Positions 27,196 through 35,957 of a stretch of DNA of 64,000 bases are shown piece by piece (the stretch's first letter is position 1; every line of letters starts with the position of its first letter). The DNA comes from Anaerolineae bacterium (lineage in GTDB: Bacteria; Chloroflexota; Anaerolineae; Aggregatilineales; Phototrophicaceae): contig JADLAY010000026.1 in NCBI GenBank assembly GCA_020849765.1, forward strand, positions 62,001 through 126,000, read 5' to 3'. The notes under the pieces were generated by a model. That model was not told the DNA's origin. It worked only from the letters and a program-made list of their open reading frames with translations, and did not search any database. Both the position numbers and the translations under genes were made by a program.

Positions 27196-27199
<4 letters not shown>
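26576..27199 (+). CDS. clpP: ATP-dependent Clp protease proteolytic subunit
   Basis: A 207-residue serine protease subunit. The nucleophile Ser is in [11 protein letters not shown] (usual GMAASMGA), the His in IHMHQPLGG, and the Asp in [10 protein letters not shown], so the triad is complete. The substitution of the usual AASM by TASF is mild. It forms a tetradecamer that degrades unfolded substrates fed by ClpX. It starts 23 bases after tig and its stop overlaps the clpX start, so the genes are co-translated. Confidence 0.96.
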
Positions 27200-28482
<1,283 letters not shown>

Positions 28483-28508
28483 CCGGCCTTCGAGAGATAG
28501 CAATCATG

Positions 28509-28535
28509 AGGCGCTCCACCATGGAGCGCCTTTTT
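28509..28535 (+). terminator. Rho-independent terminator of the tig-clpPX operon
   Basis: A 10-bp perfect stem AGGCGCTCCA/TGGAGCGCCT with a 3-base loop, followed by TTTTTG. It is 26 bases after the clpX stop codon and overlaps no gene. Confidence 0.9.
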
Positions 28536-28547
28536 GTTGTCTATTCC

Positions 28548-28937
28548 TCAGTCGGCATTCTGCCAGGCGGCCAGGCCGATACACGCCCAGCCTGCGATCA
28601 AGGCGACGCCGCCGAGCGGAGCGACCGCGCCGAGCGGGCGTATCTGCAGGATGCTGATGCCGTAGAGCGAACCGCTGAACAGAATGATGCCGAGAGCGAA
28701 CAGGATGCCCGCGTAACGCGCCCAACGCGCGCCCGGCCCGCCGCGCGTGACGAGCCAGGCGGCAGCCAGGATGGCCAGCGCGTGAAGCTGGTGATACTGC
28801 GTGGCGGTGTCGAAGGTTGGGCGCAAATCGGGGTTGGCTTCGAAGTGCGCCGCCAGCCCATGGGCGCCGAACGCGCCGATGGCGACGCCCAGGAAGCCGA
28901 AGACAGCGGCGGTCATGATCAAACTGCGAGACGACAT
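28548..28937 (-). CDS. DUF423 family membrane protein
   Basis: A 129-residue protein with four hydrophobic segments. The family pattern is clear: FGFLGVAIGAFGAHGL near the N-terminus, YHQLHALAIL in the middle and LFSGSLYGISI...PLGGVALIAGW at the end. It is a small inner-membrane protein (YgdD-like) of unknown function. The start at 28937 has GGAG 8 bases upstream; the longer open frame to 28988 lacks this and starts in non-family sequence. It is convergent with clpX, sharing the terminator region. Confidence 0.9.
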   Translation of the reverse strand: MSSRSLIMTAAVFGFLGVAIGAFGAHGLAAHFEANPDLRPTFDTATQYHQLHALAILAAAWLVTRGGPGARWARYAGILFALGIILFSGSLYGISILQIRPLGAVAPLGGVALIAGWACIGLAAWQNAD

Positions 28938-29115
28938 GCGGGAAGCTCCAGAGTGTAGTGGGCGTTCGTCTGCTTCAAAGCCTGCCAAGAGCCATATTCA
29001 AACAAAATAGGTGAGCTGCTCACCAGCTCTCGCCCAAGCGATCAATATCCAAGTCTGACTGTATATCAAACAGATCGTATTGGGCCCTGGTAGAATTGTC
29101 TAGTGGAGCATCCGA

Positions 29116-29147
29116 CATAACGGATACACAGCGGCGCATCCGTTATG
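29116..29147. repeat. 10-bp perfect inverted repeat downstream of zinc-finger mini-protein
   Basis: Arms CATAACGGAT and ATCCGTTATG separated by 12 bases. It lies 32 bases beyond the 3' end of the small zinc-finger gene. No T-tract follows on the minus strand. It may be an operator or a 3'-end stabilising hairpin. Confidence 0.5.
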
Positions 29148-29178
29148 GTCATCGTGTCCCTTCAGAGACAATTTCCAT

Positions 29179-29433
29179 TCAATAGTTCATAAATCCGACG
29201 CCATTGCAGACACTGCACGTATGCGATTCTGTCCGTGTTACGAGTCTGCTACCTGATCCGTGACACGTGAAGCACATGATGTCCGGATCTCCTAGTTTGA
29301 TGCCTCGAATGAAGCCCACGCCATTGCATGCATGGCAAGTCTCAGAGACGAAGACTGTCTTCACTACAAATCCGGTTCCGCCACAGGTGATACATTTCGG
29401 GCGAATCTTCGGAAACAATGGATCGTTGTACAT
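29179..29433 (-). CDS. DnaJ-type CxxCxGxG zinc-finger mini-protein
   Basis: An 84-residue protein that is little more than four CxxCxGxG repeats: CITCGGTG, CHACNGVG, CFTCHGSG and CSVCNGVG. This is the cysteine-rich zinc-binding module of DnaJ, here without a J-domain or C-terminal peptide-binding domain. The four repeats should bind two zinc ions as in DnaJ. GGAG 8 bases upstream supports the ATG start. It stands alone, divergent from the pheS leader promoter. It may act as a small chaperone, or as a redox or metal-handling protein; this is inference. Confidence 0.75.
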   Translation of the reverse strand: MYNDPLFPKIRPKCITCGGTGFVVKTVFVSETCHACNGVGFIRGIKLGDPDIMCFTCHGSGSRLVTRTESHTCSVCNGVGFMNY

Positions 29434-29566
29434 ACCACAATCTCCATATCACACCCTTCTACAGACTATTATAACGCGGCAACGGATAAGGTTTTTCTGA
29501 CACATTCCACAGCCCGCCGAGTCTTCTGTTCCCGCTATGCGGGCTCCACCTTATGCAAGCCGAGGG

Positions 29567-29596
29567 TTGACACCCCACGCTTCCCAACGGCATAAT
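29567..29596 (+). promoter_or_regulatory. pheS: Sigma70-type promoter of the pheS T-box leader
   Basis: TTGACA at 29567-29572 and CATAAT at 29591-29596, with an 18-base spacer. The -35 is a perfect consensus and the -10 differs at one base. Transcription would start near 29603, at the beginning of the T-box leader. Confidence 0.75.
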
Positions 29597-29602
29597 ACCC
29601 AC

Positions 29603-29872
29603 AAGCAAAGGCGATGACGGAGAACGTGCGCGCATCAGGCGCCTCCAGAGAGCCAGGGGTCGGTAGGCTGAAAACCCCGGCAGGTTGCAAGCGCGGAATT
29701 CGCTCCTGAGCCAGGCAGGTGAACGGTGCTCGGCACCCGGTAGTTTGTCTCGTATACCCGAACGTCACCGGGCAATCAAGCGGACGATGCGTATGCGTCG
29801 TCAAGCAGGGTGGTACCGCGGGAGATTCAACGCTCTCGTCCCTGAATTGGGGCGAGGGCGTTTTTGTTTGTC
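29603..29872 (+). promoter_or_regulatory. T-box riboswitch, tRNA-Phe sensing (specifier UUC)
   Basis: A T-box leader. The conserved T-box sequence AGGGTGGTACCGCG is at 29807-29820. Stem I shows an AGAGAGCC...GGTAGGCTG type distal region near 29647-29670. The specifier-side bulge reads GGAA-TTC-GCTCCTGAGC with TTC (Phe) at 29699-29701. A terminator hairpin follows (29829-29870, AACGCTCTCGTCCC with GGGGCGAGGGCGTT and a T-run). Uncharged tRNA-Phe would pair with the specifier and the T-box, favouring read-through into pheS. The predicted amino acid matches the downstream gene. Exact 5' end of the transcript is inferred from the promoter. Confidence 0.92.
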
Positions 29873-29876
29873 AGCT

Positions 29877-29965
29877 TTTAGCAGTTAGCCATTAGCTTTT
29901 AGCTTTCTCTGGAAAATCCGGAGCTAAAAGCCAGAGGCTAAAGGCTAAAAACTATAGGCTAAGGG
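29877..29965. repeat. Tandem/inverted TTAGC-type repeats in the pheS leader
   Basis: About 90 AT-rich bases between the T-box terminator and pheS contain many copies of (T)TAGC(TTTT) and its complement GCTAA, in both orientations. Example: TTAGCTTTTAGCTTT around 29891-29907 and AGCTAAAAGCC / GGCTAAA after 29922. They can form a long imperfect hairpin before the pheS start. Confidence 0.6.
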
Positions 29966-29974
29966 CTAGAAGAC

Positions 29975-31009
29975 ATGCTCGAACAACTCGAAACGCAGTA
30001 CAAGGACGCGGCGGCGGCGTTGGAGCAGATCAGCGACAGCGCAGCGCTGGCCGCCTGGGAGCGGGATACGCTGGGACGCGGTGGTTGGCTGACGGGCATG
30101 CTGCGCGGCGTCGGACAGCTGCCGGCGGAGGAGCGGGCGGCATTTGGCAAGCGAGCCAACGAACTCAAGGTCGCCCTGACGGGCGCCTACGAGGCGCGCG
30201 AAGAACTGATCAAGGCGCAGGAACTGGCGCGCAACCTGGAAGAAGGCCAGATCGACGTGACGCTGCCCGGTCGTCCGCGGCCCACCGGCGGGCTGCACCC
30301 GAGCACACAGACGCTGCGCCAGTTCGCGCACGTGTGGGCGGATATGGGCTTCCAGGTCTTCCGCAGCCGCGAGGTCGAAGACGACGATACCAACTTCACG
30401 CTGCTCAACATGCCGCCGCATCACCCGGCGCGCGATATGCAGGATACGTTCTACACGACGGAGCCGAACGTAATCCTGCGCACGCACACGTCGCCGGGGC
30501 AGATCCGCGCCATGCGCGAACTCGGCGAGGACGGCACCAAGCCGATCCGCGTGATTCTGCCGGGCATGTGCTACCGCTACGAGCAGATCACGGCGCGCAG
30601 CGAGATCCAGTTCCATCAGGTCGAAGGGCTGGCGATCGGCCGCAACATCCGCATGACGGATCTCAAGGGCACGATCGCGGCCTTCGCGCGGCGCATGTTC
30701 GGCGCCGATGCGCAGGTGCGCTTCCGCGCGTCGTACTTCCCGTTCACGGAGCCAAGCATGGAGGTCGACGTCGAGTGCTTCCTCTGCCACGGCGACGGCT
30801 GCCGCGTGTGCAAGTACAGCGGCTGGCTGGAAATCTGCGGCAGCGGCATGGTGCACCCGGTTGTGCTGCGCAACGGCGGTTATGATCCATCGGTGTGGAG
30901 CGGCTTCGCGTTCGGCTTCGGCCCGGAGCGCATGACGATGCTCATGCACGGCATCGAGGACATCCGCTACTTCTGGGGCAACGACCTCCGGTTCCTGGAG
31001 CAGTTCTGA
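29975..31009 (+). CDS. pheS: Phenylalanine--tRNA ligase alpha subunit
   Basis: A 344-residue class II aminoacyl-tRNA synthetase catalytic subunit. Residues 1-90 are an N-terminal coiled-coil tRNA-binding region. The catalytic core starts near 95 with LHPSTQTLRQF. Motif 2 reads CYRYEQITARSEIQFHQVEGL and motif 3 GFAFGFGPERMTML. A CFLCHGDGCRVCK cluster is a possible zinc site seen in some bacterial PheS. Expression is controlled by the upstream T-box leader. It partners with the beta subunit PheT, which is encoded 1.6 kb further on the same strand, not directly next to it. Confidence 0.97.
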   Translation: MLEQLETQYKDAAAALEQISDSAALAAWERDTLGRGGWLTGMLRGVGQLPAEERAAFGKRANELKVALTGAYEAREELIKAQELARNLEEGQIDVTLPGRPRPTGGLHPSTQTLRQFAHVWADMGFQVFRSREVEDDDTNFTLLNMPPHHPARDMQDTFYTTEPNVILRTHTSPGQIRAMRELGEDGTKPIRVILPGMCYRYEQITARSEIQFHQVEGLAIGRNIRMTDLKGTIAAFARRMFGADAQVRFRASYFPFTEPSMEVDVECFLCHGDGCRVCKYSGWLEICGSGMVHPVVLRNGGYDPSVWSGFAFGFGPERMTMLMHGIEDIRYFWGNDLRFLEQF

Positions 31010-31043
31010 TGGCAATAGGCGCGATTGATCGGATGAGATAGAA

Positions 31044-31481
31044 ATGGCAAACGAACCTGGACGAGGTTTTCACCTGTCCGAAGACTGGCTGGCGACGATC
31101 GTCGGGCTGGCCCTTGTGTTGGTGATCGGCTTCGGGCTGTTGGGGCCGGGCGCGCAGAGCCTCAAATTGAGCGCCGCGCCGGGCGAGACCGTAGATGGAT
31201 CCACGCGCGTCATGAGCGGCTGGAAAGCCAGTGCGACCCTGAACGGAGACGCACTTGCCCTGCCCGTCAATATACCGACCCGCTTCGACAATCAGACAGT
31301 CTATACGCTCACGTGCGCCAACGGTGCGATCAGCGCAAGCGCGACGCAAGATCTGACGTTGAGCTACCCGCCGGACGGCGCGCTGTTGGCTCTCAACAAC
31401 GAGTGCGATGGAGATGTCGTCGTGACCTATACGACCGATCCGATTTTGCAGTGGGCCCCGTTCGGGCTGTTCACACGCTGA
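31044..31481 (+). CDS. Small membrane-anchored protein linked to YeiH transporter, unknown
   Basis: A 145-residue protein with one N-terminal helix (WLATIVGLALVLVIGFGLLG) preceded by HLSEDW. Its C-terminal part is a beta-rich extracytoplasmic domain (TRVMSGWKASATLNGD, VYTLTCANGAIS). The SEDWLA start resembles the first segment of YeiH-family transporters, which is followed by the adjacent transporter gene at 20 bases. It may be a fused or split-off first segment of the transporter with an added domain. No clear family is known to me. It lies in the pheS-pheT operon. Confidence 0.55.
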   Translation: MANEPGRGFHLSEDWLATIVGLALVLVIGFGLLGPGAQSLKLSAAPGETVDGSTRVMSGWKASATLNGDALALPVNIPTRFDNQTVYTLTCANGAISASATQDLTLSYPPDGALLALNNECDGDVVVTYTTDPILQWAPFGLFTR

Positions 31482-31500
31482 GGAAAAGGGTGAGTGAGAC

Positions 31501-32613
31501 GTGGCAAGTGCGCAATCAACCAAGAAATCGGGAACAGCCCCGGTCTATGCGGCCATCACGAGCGACACATCCATGCGCGGCGGTTTCTGGGTCGGGCTGG
31601 TGCTGCTGATCGCTCTGACGCTGCTGACGGCGGAGATCGACCGCTGGATCGCCGCCAGCTTTCGCGCCCAGGGTGTAGCCTCCAACCCGCTTGAATACCC
31701 ACTGACGGCGGTCATCATCGGCCTGATCGCCAACCTGATCTTGCGCGTGCTGCGGCTGCACGATTACATCCGCCCGGCACTGCGAACGGAGTTTTTCCTC
31801 AAGGTCGGGTTGGTGCTGCTTGGGGCGCGCATCAGCCTGGGCGATCTGTTCGCCATCGGCGCCGGCGGGCTGATCCAGGCCGTGATCATGGTGTCCTCAG
31901 TGTTCATGTTCACCTGGTGGCTGGGCGGACGCATGAAGATCGAGGCGCGCACAAAGGCGGTGATGGCATCGGCAGTGTCGATCTGCGGTGTCTCAGCGGC
32001 GATTGCCGCGGCGGGGGCGGTGCAGGCGAAACGAGAGCAGGTGACCTACATCACGACGCTGGTCATCTTAACCGCGCTGCCGCTGATGGTGCTGATGCCC
32101 ACTATCGCCCACGCGCTCGGCCTCAGCCCGGCGGTGGCCGGCGGCTGGTTCGGCGGCAACATCGACACGACAGCGGCGGTGGTCGGCGCAGGAACCATTT
32201 ACGGATCGGAAGCGCAGTCGGTGGCGGCGGTCGTCAAACTGGCACAAAACGTTCTCATCGGCTTCGTCTCCTTCGCGCTGGCGCTGTACTTCTCAGTCGT
32301 GGTCGAGCGCGGCCAGGGTGAGCGCCCAACGCCAAAACTTATTTGGGAGCGCTTCCCCAAATTCGTGCTCGGCTTCATCCTGGTCTCAGTGCTGGCGTCG
32401 CTGGGGGCGTTCAGCGCGCCGTTGGTCAAAGAAGTGAACACGGCCATGCAGTGGCTGTTCGCGCTGGCGTTTGTCTGCATCGGCCTGGAATTCTCGCTGA
32501 CCGACCTGCGCAAGGCCGGGTGGAAACCGGTACTGGTCTACATGGGCGCGACAGTCTTCAACACGCTGCTGGCGCTGATCGTGGCGAGCGTCATTTTCGG
32601 CAATTACGGCTAG
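31501..32613 (+). CDS. YeiH-family putative sulfate exporter/anion transporter
   Basis: A 370-residue polytopic membrane protein with about ten helices. It has family patterns such as RTEFFLKVGLVLLGARISLGDL, ASAVSICGVSAAIAA and GGWFGGNIDTTAAVVGAGTIYG. The start is GTG at 31501 after AAGGGTGAG. The N-terminus is polar and short of one helix compared with typical YeiH members; the upstream 145-residue protein may supply a missing segment. It lies between pheS and pheT on the same strand, which is unusual. Transported anion is not known. Confidence 0.85.
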   Translation: MASAQSTKKSGTAPVYAAITSDTSMRGGFWVGLVLLIALTLLTAEIDRWIAASFRAQGVASNPLEYPLTAVIIGLIANLILRVLRLHDYIRPALRTEFFLKVGLVLLGARISLGDLFAIGAGGLIQAVIMVSSVFMFTWWLGGRMKIEARTKAVMASAVSICGVSAAIAAAGAVQAKREQVTYITTLVILTALPLMVLMPTIAHALGLSPAVAGGWFGGNIDTTAAVVGAGTIYGSEAQSVAAVVKLAQNVLIGFVSFALALYFSVVVERGQGERPTPKLIWERFPKFVLGFILVSVLASLGAFSAPLVKEVNTAMQWLFALAFVCIGLEFSLTDLRKAGWKPVLVYMGATVFNTLLALIVASVIFGNYG

Positions 32614-32624
32614 AGGTTCACATC

Positions 32625-35204
32625 ATGCTCATTCCGCTTTCCTGGCTCAAGGACTTCGTCGACATCGACATTCCGCCCGAACTGCTGGCTGAAACGCTGA
32701 CGGCGGCGGGGTTGGAGGTCGATAAGATCACCTATATCGGCGTGCCGCAGACGCAGCCCGCGCATCTGCACGCGACCTTCAAGCAGGACGTGCGCTACCC
32801 GAAGAGCGATCATTTGGTCTGGGATCGCGAAAAGCTGCTCTGGGGCGCGGTCAAAGAGGTCAAGGCGCACCCGAATGCCGACCGGCTGGTGCTGGCGATG
32901 GTCGATTACGGCGCCGACGCGCTCGAACAATGTGTGACCGGCGCGCCGAACCTGTTCGAGTTCAAGGATCAAGGCCCGCTGCCGCAGCCGCTCTACACCG
33001 TGATCGCGCTCGAAGGCGCGGAAGTCTGGGACGGGCACAGCGACGAGCCGAAGCGGATGATCCTCAAAGAGCGCCCGCTGCGCGGCATCCCGAACCGGAG
33101 CATGGTCTGCTCGGATAAGGAACTTGGCATCAGCGACGAGCACGAAGGCATCATGCTCTTCCACGAAGACCTGGGGCACAAGCCGGGCACCCCGGCGCAG
33201 GACGTCCTCGGCGATGTCGTGCTCAATGTCGAGCTGACGCCGAATCTGGCGCGCGCTTTCAGCGTGTTCGGCGTCGCGCGCGAGGTCGCCTCGCTGCTGG
33301 ATAAGCCGCTGCGGGCGCCCGCCTACGACGTCGTCATGGACGGCGCGCCGATTGACGGGCACGTGGCGATTGACATCCGCAATCCTGAACTCAACCCGCG
33401 CTTCACGCTCTCGCTGCTGCGCGATATCACGATCAAGCCGTCGCCGGACTGGTTGCAGCGACGCTTGAAGCTGGTCGGCCAGCGCCCGATCAACAACATC
33501 GTCGACGTGACCAACTACCTGACCTTCGAACTCGGCCAGCCGCTGCACGCCTTCGATTACGACAAGCTGGTCGCGCGTGCCGGGGGCAAGGCGCCGACGA
33601 TCATCACGCGCCTGCCCGAACCCGGCGAGAAATTGGAAACGCTCGACGAAGTGACGCGCACGCTCGACCCGCACAACATCCTCGTCTGCGATACGGCGGG
33701 CGTGCTCAGCCTGGGCGGCGTCATCGGCGGCGCGGAGACGGAGATCAGCGATACGACGAAGGACGTGCTGTTGGAGGCGGCGTCCTGGCAGTTCATCAAC
33801 ATCCGCCGGACGATGAGCACGCAGAAGGTCTTCACCGATGCGGGCGCGCGCTTCAGCCGCGGCGTGCATCCGAGCCAGGCGATCCTGGGCGTCAAGCGCG
33901 GAATCGAACTGATGCGCCAGATCAGCGGCGGTGTGGTGGCCAAGGGCATCATCGACGAGTACCCGCTGCCGCCGGAGACGGTGCGCGTGGCGCTGACACA
34001 ATTCGAGATCGACCGCATCCTGGGCGTGCACTTCTCGGCGGAGGAAGCGGCGGCGCTGCTGCGGCGCGGCGGCTTCGAGGTGACGGTCGAGGGTGAGACG
34101 CTTCACGTCACCGCGCCGGATTCGCGCATGGACATCAGCAGCGACCCGATCATCGGCCAGGCCGACCTGATCGAGGAGATCGCGCGCATCAGCGGTTACG
34201 CCGCCATCCCGAACACGATCATCGCCGACGAGATGCCCGATCAGCGCCCCAACCCGGCGATCGAGCGCGAGGAAAAAGCGCGCGATCTGCTGGTGGCGCT
34301 CGGCCTGCGCGAGAACATCAGCTACCGCATGACGACGCCGGAGCGCGAGGCGCAGTTGGTGCCGCCGGGCATGGCCTCGTCGCTGCCGGAGGCCGATTAC
34401 GTGCGGCTAGCGAACCCGATCTCGGCAGAAAAGACGGTCATGCGCCACACGCTGCTGATCAGCCTGCTGGAAAACGCGCGCGCCAACGCTCGCTTCAACG
34501 AACGACAGCAGTTGTTCGAGATCGGCAATGTCTATCTCAAGCTGGGCAAGGCGCCGCTGCCGGATGAACCGCGCAAGCTCGGCATCCTGATGGTGGGCAA
34601 GCGCGGCGTCCCTGGCTGGATGCACGGCGAAGAGAGCGGCACAGTCGACTTCTTCGACCTCAAGGGCGTGATCGAAGGTCTGCTGGATGGGCTGCACATC
34701 GAGGGCGCCAGTTATGCTCGCGCCGAGCACACCAGCTTCCATCCGGGGCGTTCGGCGCAGCTTGTGCTCGATGGGCAAGGCGCCGGGGTCTTCGGCGAAC
34801 TGCACCCGATGATCGCGCGCACCTTCGGCTTCGAAGACATGCCCGTCCAGGCGGCGGAACTCGATCTCGAGGCGCTGCTCGCGAAGACCGATCCGCTGCA
34901 TGACGTACAGCCGCTGCCGCTGACACCGCCGGTGTTCCAGGACATCGCCTTCATCGTCAAGGAGTCGGTGACGGCAGCACAGGCCGAGGACGTCATCCGC
35001 AAGGCGGGCGGCGATCTGCTCAAGGGCGTGCAGTTGTTCGACGTCTACACGGGCGAGCCGGTCCCGGCAGGGCACAAGAGCCTGGCCTACAACCTGACCT
35101 ACCAGACGGACGAGCGCACGCTGACCGACAAAGAAGTGGCGTCGGTGCACGCGAAGATCGTCAAGCTGTGCGAGCGCGAACTGGGCGCGCAGCTTCGGGC
35201 GTAA
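32625..35204 (+). CDS. pheT: Phenylalanine--tRNA ligase beta subunit
   Basis: An 859-residue beta subunit. The start MLIPLSWLKDFVDID is typical. It has an EMAP-like tRNA-binding fold at about 45-160 (KAHPNADRLVLAMVD), B3/B4 editing domain (from about 215, with RPINNIVDVTNYLTFELGQPLHAFD), B5 domain (about 430-510), a core domain like the catalytic fold, and a C-terminal FDX-ACB anticodon domain (LPLTPPVFQDIAFIV...AGHKSLAYNLTYQ). The 5' open frame extends 94 codons into the transporter gene; the ATG at 32625 is the family start. It pairs with PheS from the same operon. Confidence 0.97.
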   Translation: MLIPLSWLKDFVDIDIPPELLAETLTAAGLEVDKITYIGVPQTQPAHLHATFKQDVRYPKSDHLVWDREKLLWGAVKEVKAHPNADRLVLAMVDYGADALEQCVTGAPNLFEFKDQGPLPQPLYTVIALEGAEVWDGHSDEPKRMILKERPLRGIPNRSMVCSDKELGISDEHEGIMLFHEDLGHKPGTPAQDVLGDVVLNVELTPNLARAFSVFGVAREVASLLDKPLRAPAYDVVMDGAPIDGHVAIDIRNPELNPRFTLSLLRDITIKPSPDWLQRRLKLVGQRPINNIVDVTNYLTFELGQPLHAFDYDKLVARAGGKAPTIITRLPEPGEKLETLDEVTRTLDPHNILVCDTAGVLSLGGVIGGAETEISDTTKDVLLEAASWQFINIRRTMSTQKVFTDAGARFSRGVHPSQAILGVKRGIELMRQISGGVVAKGIIDEYPLPPETVRVALTQFEIDRILGVHFSAEEAAALLRRGGFEVTVEGETLHVTAPDSRMDISSDPIIGQADLIEEIARISGYAAIPNTIIADEMPDQRPNPAIEREEKARDLLVALGLRENISYRMTTPEREAQLVPPGMASSLPEADYVRLANPISAEKTVMRHTLLISLLENARANARFNERQQLFEIGNVYLKLGKAPLPDEPRKLGILMVGKRGVPGWMHGEESGTVDFFDLKGVIEGLLDGLHIEGASYARAEHTSFHPGRSAQLVLDGQGAGVFGELHPMIARTFGFEDMPVQAAELDLEALLAKTDPLHDVQPLPLTPPVFQDIAFIVKESVTAAQAEDVIRKAGGDLLKGVQLFDVYTGEPVPAGHKSLAYNLTYQTDERTLTDKEVASVHAKIVKLCERELGAQLRA

Positions 35205-35215
35205 TCATCATTCAT

Positions 35216-35270
35216 CGTAGGACGGCACTCTTGCCGTCTGTCGGCGGACGTGAAGAATCACGTCCCTACG
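35216..35270. repeat. Three-stem cloverleaf-like repeat element
   Basis: An outer stem CGTAGG/CCTACG (35216-35221 and 35265-35270) encloses two inner hairpins: GACGGCA/TGCCGTC (7 bp, 4-base loop) and GGACGTGA/TCACGTCC (8 bp, 4-base loop). The outer and first inner stems share one G. It lies in the gap between pheT and tRNA-Gly. It has the look of a dispersed structured repeat. Confidence 0.6.
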
Positions 35271-35346
35271 GTCGAACGATGGCCCAGGGGCAGGTCTGGT
35301 CATCTTGACAAGCGCAGTCGCGCGGGCCTATAATCCTGATGCTATC

Positions 35347-35418
35347 GCGGGCGTAGTTCAGCGGTAGAACGTTTGCTTCCCAAGCAAAATGTCACGGGTT
35401 CGATTCCCGTCGCCCGCT
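35347..35418 (+). tRNA. tRNA-Gly (anticodon CCC)
   Basis: A full cloverleaf: 7-bp acceptor GCGGGCG/CGCCCGC, D arm GTTC...GAAC, anticodon stem TTTGC/GCAAA with loop TTCCCAA (anticodon CCC), T arm ACGGG-TTCGATT-CCCGT, and T as discriminator. CCA is not encoded. It reads GGG. It is followed by a strong terminator and by a lower-GC stretch with a PIN-like gene. Confidence 0.95.
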
Positions 35419-35430
35419 TCATCAGACACG

Positions 35431-35457
35431 AAGCGCCTCATATTCGAGGCGCTTTTT
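35431..35457 (+). terminator. Rho-independent terminator after tRNA-Gly
   Basis: A 9-bp stem AAGCGCCTC/GAGGCGCTT with a 6-base loop, running into TTTTT. It is 12 bases after the tRNA. Confidence 0.85.
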
Positions 35458-35588
35458 GTATCCCGGATTGTTGAGTAATTCTTCCACACATCGACGTGCG
35501 CAGACGCGAAATGTAGAGACATAAGTATTCTTTGTTGAACCGCTCCCGTTATTAAGTGAAAATTGATAATAACTAACCATATTGCAAA

Positions 35589-35945
35589 GTGTCGGTTATG
35601 TACGGCGCGCTGCGGTTCTGTTCGCTTTTGCTGAAGATCACCGCGATTGTTTGCGGTTTGATGGGACTCTTTGTTTTCTTTGTCGTGCAGATCTTTGCAT
35701 CGTTCGTCTATTCGGCTGTGCTGGCCGTCTTCAATCCGCCCCCTATCGATCCGACGCTGTTCGTCAGTGTCTGCACCTATTTCGTGACATTCATCTGGTT
35801 TGTGGGCTGCATTGGTATCTACGCCGCCGGTCAGTACATTGACGCTTTTCTGTCGATAGAGAAGAACGTCCGCGCGCTGGCCGGGCATAAGCTGTACGCA
35901 GGCGATCAGGAAACGTCGCGCCGGAATCTGTGGGAGGAGAGATGA
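35589..35945 (+). CDS. Small two-helix membrane protein, unknown
   Basis: A 118-residue protein (GTG start, or ATG at 35598). It has two strong hydrophobic segments (about residues 10-35 and 60-85, ending GCIGIYAAGQY) and a charged cytoplasmic tail (EKNVRALAGHKL). It lies in a lower-GC stretch just after tRNA-Gly and ends 12 bases before the convergent PIN-like gene. No family is recognised. Hydrophobic pattern and codon periodicity support coding, but ribosome binding site evidence is weak. It may have come with the PIN-like gene. Confidence 0.5.
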   Translation: MSVMYGALRFCSLLLKITAIVCGLMGLFVFFVVQIFASFVYSAVLAVFNPPPIDPTLFVSVCTYFVTFIWFVGCIGIYAAGQYIDAFLSIEKNVRALAGHKLYAGDQETSRRNLWEER

Positions 35946-35957
35946 TAGAGAGACATC

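Noticed and set aside
29966..31015. Minus-strand open frame of 349 codons opposite pheS
   Set aside because: Exact shadow of pheS; Ala/Arg/His-rich and no family match.
32343..32624. 5' extension of the pheT frame into the transporter gene
   Set aside because: Overlaps the YeiH coding region in another frame and precedes the family start MLIPLSWLKDF.
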